A DNA stretch of 11,194 nt, taken from the NCBI GenBank assembly GCA_003249275.1, contig QKJO01000082.1, positions 1 through 11,194 of the forward strand, given 5' to 3'. The DNA comes from Spirochaetaceae bacterium (lineage in GTDB: Bacteria; Spirochaetota; Spirochaetia; Spirochaetales_E; Spirochaetaceae_B). Made by a program: the position numbers and the translations under genes. The notes below the pieces were generated by a model that saw only the letters and a program-made list of their open reading frames with translations, ran no database searches and was not told the DNA's origin. Below, one piece after another: positions 6,037 to 11,194 of this stretch (position 1 is its first letter; every line of letters starts with the position of its first letter).

Positions 6037-6504
6037 ATGGGTAAACCGGACAATTTTAACAGTGATGATCTAGCCCCTGTTATTGAGAACCTCATTGATC
6101 AGGTCAAAAATCAGGAAGATCCTGATGTATTGAATGCTTATAAAAAGGTTTTCAAAAAACAGATTCCAATGACCCTCAGATCCTGGGTTGCTGCTTACAT
6201 GCTCAAGGAATTGAGCCAGAAACGCAGAGGAAACAGAGAAATTAGAGACATTGCTGACGGAACGTCCCTCTTTGTGAGCATCGGACGAAACCGTAAAGTC
6301 TTTCCAAAGGACCTGGTACATCTTTTTGTGAACACCGGTAAGGTGGACCGCAGCAACATCGGTGATATCAAGATACTTGATAATTATTCCTTTATCACCA
6401 TCAGCCAGAGTGCTGCCGATGCGGCAGTGGACAATCTTGACGGCATCGATTACAGAGGCCGCAAGCTGACTGTGAATTTAGCCAAGAAAAAATCAGGCAC
6501 ATAA
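6037..6504 (+). CDS. Stand-alone DbpA-type RNA-binding protein
   Basis: A 155-aa cytoplasmic protein. Residues 76-148 match the DbpA RNA-binding domain, an RRM-like fold normally at the C-terminus of DEAD-box helicases: SLFVSIGRNRKVFPKDLVHLF, then IGDIKILDNYSFITI, then AVDNLDGIDYRGRKLTV. In DbpA this domain recognises 23S rRNA hairpin 92. The helicase core is absent. In its place are about 70 residues of helical character (10-65), acidic at first and then Lys/Arg-rich, that I do not recognise. It may bind rRNA or mRNA as a ribosome-assembly or chaperone factor, or be autoregulatory. AGGAG (6023-6027) lies 9 nt before the ATG. Third positions are noticeably richer in A/T than in neighbouring genes. 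The gene appears to have its own promoter and a long structured leader, and it ends convergently on a membrane-protein gene. The domain call is good; the function is inferred. Confidence 0.8.
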   Translation: MGKPDNFNSDDLAPVIENLIDQVKNQEDPDVLNAYKKVFKKQIPMTLRSWVAAYMLKELSQKRRGNREIRDIADGTSLFVSIGRNRKVFPKDLVHLFVNTGKVDRSNIGDIKILDNYSFITISQSAADAAVDNLDGIDYRGRKLTVNLAKKKSGT

Positions 6505-6517
6505 TTCACTTCATCAT

Positions 6518-6539
6518 TCAACCGGCCGGCGCCGGTTGA
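6518..6539. terminator. Convergent hairpin lacking a U-tract
   Basis: A perfect 9-bp stem, TCAACCGGC (6518-6526) and GCCGGTTGA (6531-6539), with loop CGGC. It fills the 36-bp gap between two convergent genes (stops at 6504 and 6541). Neither side has a T-tract, so it is not a standard intrinsic terminator. It may block read-through or protect 3' ends in both directions. Confidence 0.5.
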
Positions 6540-6540
6540 T

Positions 6541-7665
6541 TCAATTGAACAATCCTACAACGAACCAGATCAGCAGATAATTCAGAATCAGTCCTCCCGT
6601 CAGAATGATGCCCGACAGGCTCTCATAGAGAAATGCCCTCTTCTGACAGAACCCTGCCAGAATCTCCGGATTCTCCGGGTAGGAAATACAATGGCCTTCC
6701 AGCTTTCTCTCAGCCATTTCTATCAATCCCTCGGGGAGCCTGTACAGTACAGGATCATATTCCCCGGGACAGACCCACTCGCTCGGTTTTCTGGTGTAGA
6801 GAATTTCTTCTTCGGAGCAATCCGATTTGTGCGCCCGGCCGTCCATTCCCGGGGCCAGAGGCAGGGTGATCAGATCCCGTTCCGCCCGGGATTTCCTGCC
6901 CCGGTCCCAGAGCCTTTTGTAAAAGTTGAAGAAGAAAACTCCGGGGGGAAGAAAAAGGACAACCGGAAGAAATGAGAGAAAGAGGGAGATAAGCTGGATT
7001 CTGTAATTATTGGCATTCAGAAAAAGCCAGACGGAAAAAATAAGCAGAAGGAGTGAACCGGTCAGGATGGACCAGGGAGTCAGGAAATTCCAGAACTCGT
7101 TGCTCTGCCGGCCGCTCCAGATGCAGCGGGGAACCAGTGTGAAGGGATCTTCATTGAATATGATCACCGTCAGCGGCATCTCGCGGCATGACTCCATGCA
7201 GTACCTTCCGTTTTGAACCCGCAGATTGCCGTAGAGAAAGAGCCTGGTTCCCTCGGTCAGAGAAAAAACATCGTTCCAGGACATTCTGGTCAATGATTCG
7301 TTGGGAAGCGAATAGGGGTAGAGATGGTCGTAGATCTGATCATCCCTGCCCGGATCCGTCAGATTGTAGACGGCCGCATTCTTCATATCCGCCGTAAGAG
7401 ATCCGTGCGGCCCCCTGATCCAGAGTCTGTCACTCCCTTCTATCGCTTCCAGTCTCCCGAGAAAACGGTGAAGTCCCAGAGAACCGCTGTAGGTCGTGAA
7501 GGAGGGGAGAGCCAGAGGAAAATCGAGGGAGGCTCTCAGGGATCTCCGGAAAAACCGCCACATTCTGCGCACATAAAAGGCCCCTCCGACGGGAATTATA
7601 AAATAAAAAAGAACGGCCAGAGAAATGAGTTCTGTAAAAATTTTAACGGGATCAGGCAAGAACAT
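6541..7665 (-). CDS. Membrane protein of unknown function
   Basis: A 374-aa protein with one N-terminal TM helix (about 9-29), a soluble domain of about 165 residues (33-197), two more helices (198-217 and 223-248), a second soluble region (250-345) and a C-terminal helix (348-372). I do not recognise the family. The stretch GTRLFLYGNLRVQNGRYCM and what follows is faintly like OB-fold or GIDE-type domains, but too weakly to call. The ATG at 7665 lies inside the last codons of the upstream gene (14-bp overlap) and lacks a clear Shine-Dalgarno sequence, so translation is probably coupled. Starting at the next Met (residue 35) would remove the first helix. It is the last gene of a - strand series after a DksA-like and a small unknown gene. 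Probably a spirochaete conserved hypothetical; function unknown. Confidence 0.7.
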   Translation of the reverse strand: MFLPDPVKIFTELISLAVLFYFIIPVGGAFYVRRMWRFFRRSLRASLDFPLALPSFTTYSGSLGLHRFLGRLEAIEGSDRLWIRGPHGSLTADMKNAAVYNLTDPGRDDQIYDHLYPYSLPNESLTRMSWNDVFSLTEGTRLFLYGNLRVQNGRYCMESCREMPLTVIIFNEDPFTLVPRCIWSGRQSNEFWNFLTPWSILTGSLLLLIFSVWLFLNANNYRIQLISLFLSFLPVVLFLPPGVFFFNFYKRLWDRGRKSRAERDLITLPLAPGMDGRAHKSDCSEEEILYTRKPSEWVCPGEYDPVLYRLPEGLIEMAERKLEGHCISYPENPEILAGFCQKRAFLYESLSGIILTGGLILNYLLIWFVVGLFN

Positions 7666-8038
7666 TGAACAGGCTGCCGCTGCTGTAGACAGAGCCTGCC
7701 GCAGAGAAAGGCGTAGCGGTTTTCAGTGCCGCATGAATCTGGCTGGAATACTGATTGATGAGAGCCTTGACCGACTGATCCGACATGTTGTTCGAATCGT
7801 ACTGACGGACAGGATTCTCCGCTTTAGTGACCAGACCATTGATTAAAGTATTCAGGACTCTCAATCGGTTGATGGAAACGGTACTGCCCGGAGAATTCGA
7901 CGGGACTCCCTGGACATACTTGAACTGGGCGTAAGGACTCTGAGCTCTGGACACGGGAAGACTGATTCTTCCGGAATCCGGTCTCATATTCGCAATCTGT
8001 GCTATGTTCACCTGTCCAGAAACGGACTTAAGTTCCAT
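7652..8038 (-). CDS. Small conserved-looking hypothetical protein
   Basis: A 128-aa protein, polar and rich in Ser, Asn, Gln and Ala, with no membrane helix or signal peptide. The central part (about 55-70) and the segment 85-108 look helical; the rest is likely extended or disordered. No known motif is seen. It has a good start: GAGGG (complement of 8046-8050) lies 7 nt before the ATG at 8038. A 7-bp inverted repeat (8051-8070) adjoins that ribosome site. It follows the DksA-like gene by 89 bp, and its last codons overlap the start of the membrane-protein gene by 14 bp, so the two products may work together. The function is unknown; I am fairly sure the gene is real because of the ribosome site and the coupled overlap. 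Confidence 0.65.
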   Translation of the reverse strand: MELKSVSGQVNIAQIANMRPDSGRISLPVSRAQSPYAQFKYVQGVPSNSPGSTVSINRLRVLNTLINGLVTKAENPVRQYDSNNMSDQSVKALINQYSSQIHAALKTATPFSAAGSVYSSGSLFNVLA

Positions 8039-8050
8039 ATTACCGCCCTC

Positions 8051-8070
8051 TAATGAATTCTACTTCATTA
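8051..8070 (-). repeat. Inverted repeat next to a ribosome binding site
   Basis: TAATGAA (8051-8057) and TTCATTA (8064-8070) are perfect 7-bp complements around TTCTAC. In the - strand mRNA the hairpin would end directly beside the Shine-Dalgarno sequence of the 128-aa gene. It could be an operator or a leader hairpin, or chance in AT-rich sequence. Confidence 0.35.
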
Positions 8071-8127
8071 TCGGAACACAGGCAGAAGGGTATTACAGTT
8101 TTTTTTCAAACATCAGGAGAAGATCAA

Positions 8128-8481
8128 TTACTTCTTTTTTTCGCTGTCGCTCTTACAATTGATACACAGAACCGCATAGGGGATGGCTTCAAGTCTGTTG
8201 AGAGAGATTTTTTTGGAACAGCGCGCACATACACCGTATTTTCCATTCTCAAGGCGAATTAAAGCGGATTCAACCTTGCTCAATCTCAGTGTATCCTGTG
8301 AAGAAATGGCTTCAAGTGTTCTGACATCGATATCATTTGAAGCAATGTCGGCAAGATCTTTTACACCAAGGTCTTCCACTGCCGCTCTGAAATCTTCATT
8401 TTCTGATATAAGATTATGAAGAACCTGCTCCTTGATCTCCAGAAGAGTGGCTCTCATCTTATCTTCAAACGCTTTATCCAT
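8128..8481 (-). CDS. DksA/TraR-family zinc-finger transcription regulator
   Basis: A 117-aa cytoplasmic protein. The DksA/TraR C4 zinc finger is complete: C85-x2-C88 and C106-x2-C109, with GKYGVCARC, LNRLEAIPYA and LCINC as in the family. Before it are two helices (about 3-38 and 50-78) that would form the coiled coil. Its tip keeps the DxxDxA motif as D42, D45 and A47, needed in E. coli DksA to act in the RNA polymerase secondary channel. At 117 aa it is shorter than E. coli DksA (151) but longer than plasmid TraR (about 73). It likely modulates rRNA, ribosomal and stress promoters, perhaps with ppGpp. The ribosome site is modest (AAGG, complement of 8494-8497, 12 nt from the ATG). It is divergent from infA across back-to-back promoters and is followed on its own strand by two unknown genes. 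The family call is firm; whether it is the cell's main DksA is unknown. Confidence 0.9.
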   Translation of the reverse strand: MDKAFEDKMRATLLEIKEQVLHNLISENEDFRAAVEDLGVKDLADIASNDIDVRTLEAISSQDTLRLSKVESALIRLENGKYGVCARCSKKISLNRLEAIPYAVLCINCKSDSEKKK

Positions 8482-8525
8482 GATTATTATGTACCTTCTT
8501 TGAAGAGGTTATTTATATCCGCAAT

Positions 8526-8554
8526 AATCTGAACTAATATGCAGAAAATGTCAA
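8526..8554 (-). promoter_or_regulatory. Possible promoter for the DksA-like gene
   Basis: A perfect -35 TTGACA on the - strand (8554-8549). The -10 is poor: CAGATT at 17 bp, or GATTAT (4 of 6) at 19 bp. The leader would be about 45 nt. It is included because the box faces away from the infA -35 only 4 bp distant. Confidence 0.35.
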
Positions 8555-8558
8555 GGAG

Positions 8559-8587
8559 TTGACAAAGGCCAAGGGATCTCATAATAT
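8559..8587 (+). promoter_or_regulatory. Promoter for infA
   Basis: A perfect -35 TTGACA (8559-8564), a 17-bp spacer, then TAATAT (8582-8587, 4 of 6); CATAAT (8580-8585) at 15 bp is a better sequence with a poorer spacing. The start would be near 8594, leaving a leader of about 25 nt before the TTG at 8620. Confidence 0.6.
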
Positions 8588-8606
8588 GCTAAGCACCATA
8601 ATTGTC

Positions 8607-8611
8607 AGGAG
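8607..8611 (+). promoter_or_regulatory. Ribosome binding site deciding the infA start
   Basis: AGGAG lies 8 nt before TTG 8620. The earlier in-frame TTG at 8602 lies upstream of this site and has no Shine-Dalgarno sequence of its own. TTG 8620 also gives the canonical 72-residue IF-1. Confidence 0.8.
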
Positions 8612-8619
8612 TTATCTGT

Positions 8620-8838
8620 TTGTCAAAAGAAGAAGCAATCGAAGTAGAAGGCGTCGTCAAGGAATCTCTTCCCAACACTATGTTCCGAGTTGAAGTTGCC
8701 AACGGCCATGTCATTCTTGCTCATTTATCCGGTAAAATGAGAAAACACTATATACGTATTGTACCCGGAGATAAAGTCAAGGTTGCTCTCTCACCCTATG
8801 ACCTCAGCAGAGGAAGAATCATTTACAGAGAGCGCTGA
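8620..8838 (+). CDS. infA: Translation initiation factor IF-1
   Basis: A 72-aa cytoplasmic protein, the standard length for IF-1, which binds the ribosomal A site on the 30S subunit with IF-2 and IF-3 during initiation. The sequence is an S1-like OB fold with family landmarks: a short acidic N-terminus, [40 protein letters not shown] and the closing [12 protein letters not shown]. The start codon is UUG, placed by AGGAG 8 nt upstream; beginning at TTG 8602 would add six residues that do not belong to IF-1. It has its own promoter, divergent from the DksA-like gene, and is not in a ribosomal-protein operon here. It ends 3 bp from the convergent Smr gene, and a 6-bp hairpin contains both stop codons. 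The identification is firm. Confidence 0.95.
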   Translation: MSKEEAIEVEGVVKESLPNTMFRVEVANGHVILAHLSGKMRKHYIRIVPGDKVKVALSPYDLSRGRIIYRER

Positions 8839-8847
8839 TTTTCAGCG
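8833..8847. other. Hairpin containing both convergent stop codons
   Basis: CGCTGA (8833-8838), TTT, TCAGCG (8842-8847) is a perfect 6-bp stem. The left arm ends with the infA TGA and the right arm begins with the complement of the Smr-gene TGA. With no U-tract it is at most a weak bidirectional terminator. Confidence 0.4.
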
Positions 8848-9306
8848 GATCATAATCCAGGTCGCACCGCCGCCGCCAGAGGAACCCTTGGCGCGGCCGT
8901 AGTCCCTGACAAGAGGCGACTGTTCCAGATATTTTTTCACAATGGGACGCAGGACAGACTCCCCGCCGGGGGAGTGAAGACCCTTTCCATGGATGACCAT
9001 GACTTTCCGCAGCCCCCGTCTTTTTGATTTCCTTAAAAAATTATCAAGCTCCCTCACAGCATCCTGACCGGTCCATCCGTGGAGATCAAGCGTTTCCTGG
9101 GGATCCATTCTGGCCAGTTCTTTTTTTCTTGTATGAATGATGATCCGGTCGGGTATCTCCTTCTTTTCCCCCAGTTTTCTGTCGGGTGGATACATCTCCA
9201 GCCAGTCATCCATGGTTTCTTCACGGATCTCATCCTGTTTTCCGGCGGAAGAGGTTTTCACTTTCTTCTGCTTCTCCCACTGAGAGAGGATCTCCTCAAA
9301 TTTCAT
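8842..9306 (-). CDS. Smr-domain protein
   Basis: A 154-aa protein from the preferred ATG. The N-terminal 65 residues are charged and helical, as in stand-alone Smr proteins such as E. coli SmrA/SmrB. The Smr domain fills about 70-154 with LDLHG (73-77), the conserved IHGKG (105-109) followed by a Gly-rich turn, and the closing GGGGATWIMIR (144-154). Smr domains are nucleases: MutS2-linked ones act on DNA, and SmrB-type proteins cleave mRNA at collided ribosomes. Which applies here is not decidable by eye, though the LDLHG and HGKG residues thought to be catalytic are intact. GGAGG (complement of 9314-9318) is 7 nt from ATG 9306 and 4 nt from the adjacent ATG 9309; the longer frame to 9339 has no such site. 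The start overlaps the end of the BatD-BatE gene by 11 bp, so translation may be coupled. Confidence 0.88.
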   Translation of the reverse strand: MKFEEILSQWEKQKKVKTSSAGKQDEIREETMDDWLEMYPPDRKLGEKKEIPDRIIIHTRKKELARMDPQETLDLHGWTGQDAVRELDNFLRKSKRRGLRKVMVIHGKGLHSPGGESVLRPIVKKYLEQSPLVRDYGRAKGSSGGGGATWIMIR

Positions 9307-11194
9307 CATCCAGCCTCCGTGACATGTCGATGATATCATTCAAGGGAACCCATCCTTCCAGACCGTAGGCTGTATAGATCAGAACAAAACCCTCATAGTC
9401 TTTCACTATTTCCACGGATGTGCCTTCCGGAAGCGAAATCCAGGGGCTTCCTTTAACGTCGGGAATTTTTCGGATGGAGACATCCTGCCTGATGATTCCC
9501 TCACCCCTTCCGAGAATCCATGCACTTCGGATCAGCTCGGCACCCGAAAGAAGGCCGGTGAAGACTAAAAGGATGATAAGGATCACAGATGCGGATCTCT
9601 GTCTGACCGCAGGGAGGGAGATAAAAACAAAAACAAGGTTAAAAGAAACCAGAAGCAGAATAAAAAGAAGATCCGGAGAGACAGGAACATTGTATGAAAA
9701 CTGATGTTCCAGACCCAGTTTCTCTTCAATCGACTTGAGAGTACTGCTGATCTGGGAATTGGACGGCTTCAGAAACAGGGCGGACCTGAGAGAGGTAACG
9801 GCTTCCGCTTTCTGATGATTCAGATACTGAAGCACTCCCCTGTTGTAAAGGTAATAGGCATTTTTCCTCTCATCGGGCAACAGACTGTTGTACAGATTCA
9901 GGGCTTCGGTAAATTCTCCCTGAGAAAAATAATCTGCCGCCTCGTCAAGTTCCCGGCCGTCACCGGATGACGAAACGGCTGCACCGGTCAGAATCAGAGA
10001 AGAAAGCAGCAGGAGAGAGATCCTGCGGGTTCCTCCCGTCTTCAGAAACAGGGCGAAGAGTATTCCCGGCAGCAGAAAGAGATAGAGGAGGGGTTTTCTG
10101 TAGAGGGAAAGATTTCTTCCCTTCAGAATCTGATCTGAAGAAAAGAGTTGGAAACTCTTATTGTCGTTGTCCTTCAGTGAATCAAGGAGAGAGGTGATTT
10201 CAAAATCCAGACTCCTGTCGGGAGTCTCCGAGACTTCATTCGTCTCCGGATCCAGCCAGACAAACCCGGGAATGGACAGGCTTAAGGTTCCCTGCGCATC
10301 CGGCGTCAGAGTGTACTGCACTTCCCTGAATCCGGTAAAACCTTCCATGGATGCCGTATACTCTGAGACTTCCTTCTTCACAACTGCGGCGGATTCGGGG
10401 AATACAGGTTCGGGCAGAACAAGGTAGTTGAGATTTCCTGAGCCCTCCACCCGGATGGACAGAGAAAGAGGCTCTCCGACAATGCCTTTCTCTTCCGGAA
10501 CTTTCAGGGTGTAATCGAAACGGCCGACAGCTCCGCTTCCGGAGACCCTGTCGGGAAGAGGGAGTACGTTTATGGTGCGGGGTTCAGTCTTTCGGGTCAG
10601 GCCCAGGATTTTAACCTGGGCCTGACCGAGCTGGAGATTTCCCGCTTTTGAGGGGGTCAGCATCCATGTGTCCATAGGCACATGGTAGAGGGTCTTGTCC
10701 CCAAGGGCTGTAAAGCGGATGTCCCCCAGACCGATGATATTCTCCAGAATGGATGAGGCGGGGGTCTGAAGATCAACCCCGTCGGGGAGTGAAATTTCCT
10801 CCAGATTGTCCATGACCAGAACAAGCGGAACTGCCTGGCCGACATAAAGGGACTCGGGAAGACTCATCCATTTCAGAATCAGGGGATAGTAGAGAAAAGA
10901 TTCATCCTTGCGGAGGACGGGTACTGTCAGGGCTTCACTGGTCTGGACCTCTGATCCGCTGGAAACAGACACGGGAGGGATCGAAAATATACCGACCTTG
11001 TCCCCTCTGAGAGTATAGATTACCTGAAGAACGGTGGCGAAGGTTTCATCCTCCATCTGAATCGTCCTCTGAGCCGTATAGGGTCCGGAGATTTTACTGA
11101 TCCCATCAGGCCACACCGGATCGGTAATCGAGACCGGCGTCCCTCCATGGAAGGTGGTTATATACTTGAGAGTAAACCTCTGACTTTCTATGAT
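9296..11194 (-). CDS. BatD-BatE fusion protein (aerotolerance), 5' end outside window
   Basis: Open to the right edge: 26 further sense codons lie upstream of the GTG at 11116, so 632 residues are visible and the true start is beyond 11194. Counting from that GTG, residues 1-320 are BatD-like beta-rich periplasmic repeats. A TM helix follows at 341-358, then basic KTGGTRR and a second helix at 366-382 that looks like a signal peptide. TPR-like repeats occupy 388-465 (DYFSQGEFTEALNLYN, LYNRGVLQYLNHQKAEAV), with helices at 482-503 and 509-526 and a bacterial SH3 domain at 540-597. BatD and BatE (TPR plus SH3) are normally separate products of Bacteroides/Leptospira bat operons, which encode MoxR, BatA and BatB. 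Those partners would be expected right of the window. Predicted topology puts the BatD, TPR and SH3 parts in the periplasm. Domain calls are good; the exact role in oxygen tolerance is debated even in known systems. Confidence 0.82.
   Translation of the reverse strand: MIESQRFTLKYITTFHGGTPVSITDPVWPDGISKISGPYTAQRTIQMEDETFATVLQVIYTLRGDKVGIFSIPPVSVSSGSEVQTSEALTVPVLRKDESFLYYPLILKWMSLPESLYVGQAVPLVLVMDNLEEISLPDGVDLQTPASSILENIIGLGDIRFTALGDKTLYHVPMDTWMLTPSKAGNLQLGQAQVKILGLTRKTEPRTINVLPLPDRVSGSGAVGRFDYTLKVPEEKGIVGEPLSLSIRVEGSGNLNYLVLPEPVFPESAAVVKKEVSEYTASMEGFTGFREVQYTLTPDAQGTLSLSIPGFVWLDPETNEVSETPDRSLDFEITSLLDSLKDNDNKSFQLFSSDQILKGRNLSLYRKPLLYLFLLPGILFALFLKTGGTRRISLLLLSSLILTGAAVSSSGDGRELDEAADYFSQGEFTEALNLYNSLLPDERKNAYYLYNRGVLQYLNHQKAEAVTSLRSALFLKPSNSQISSTLKSIEEKLGLEHQFSYNVPVSPDLLFILLLVSFNLVFVFISLPAVRQRSASVILIILLVFTGLLSGAELIRSAWILGRGEGIIRQDVSIRKIPDVKGSPWISLPEGTSVEIVKDYEGFVLIYTAYGLEGWVPLNDIIDMSRRLDDEI
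9314..9318 (-). promoter_or_regulatory. Ribosome binding site of the Smr gene, inside the BatD-BatE gene
   Basis: GGAGG on the - strand lies within the last codons of the upstream gene and places the Smr start at ATG 9306 (7 nt) or 9309 (4 nt). It rules out the longer frame starting at 9339. Confidence 0.7.

Noticed and set aside
7324..7668. Open frame of 114 codons on the + strand
   Set aside because: Antisense to the membrane-protein gene; Arg/Pro/Ser-rich product typical of a shadow frame.

Overview
The window looks like chromosomal DNA from a free-living or environmental spirochaete (Spirochaeta/Treponema relatives), of middling G+C. No rRNA, tRNA, transposase, integrase or CRISPR array is visible. 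The assignment rests on several weak signs: a BatD/BatE (aerotolerance) protein, an OmpA-like protein whose peptidoglycan site lacks the usual Asp (reminiscent of treponemal OmpA-like proteins), a short DksA/TraR protein, a stand-alone DbpA-type RNA-binding protein, and several proteins with no recognisable family that look like spirochaete conserved hypotheticals. This placement is inference, not a database result.

Left block (1-3145, + strand): an apparent operon of a ten-TM EamA/DMT exporter, a condensation-domain-like acyltransferase (HxxxDG) and a zinc-ribbon six-TM protein. The gaps are 5 and 25 nt. It is preceded by about 200 bp holding a candidate promoter and an intrinsic terminator that points the other way. 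It may acylate and move a small molecule; the substrate is unknown.

Middle block: a - strand pair (OmpA-like periplasmic protein 5666-4449, then a coiled-coil protein 4333-3170) ends convergently on the left operon. A 370-bp divergent intergenic region (5667-6036) separates ompA from a + strand gene for a detached DbpA-type RNA-binding domain. That region holds a good -35/-10, a tandem 11-bp repeat, an 8-bp hairpin and a terminator-like hairpin with eight Ts, all upstream of the start codon, which suggests an attenuated leader.

Right block: on the - strand, a DksA/TraR gene (8481-8128), a small unknown gene (8038-7652) and an overlapping unknown membrane protein gene (7665-6541). Divergent from dksA is infA (IF-1, UUG start at 8620). 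The two sit around back-to-back -35 boxes that form a palindrome. infA ends 3 bp from the convergent end of an Smr-domain gene (9306-8842). The Smr gene overlaps by 11 bp the end of a large BatD-BatE fusion gene that runs off the right edge (9296-11194, - strand).

No complete new defence or mobile system is evident. The most unusual items are the leader of the RNA-binding-protein gene, the BatD-BatE fusion with what looks like a leftover internal signal peptide, the altered OmpA binding site, and the exporter/acyltransferase/zinc-ribbon operon.
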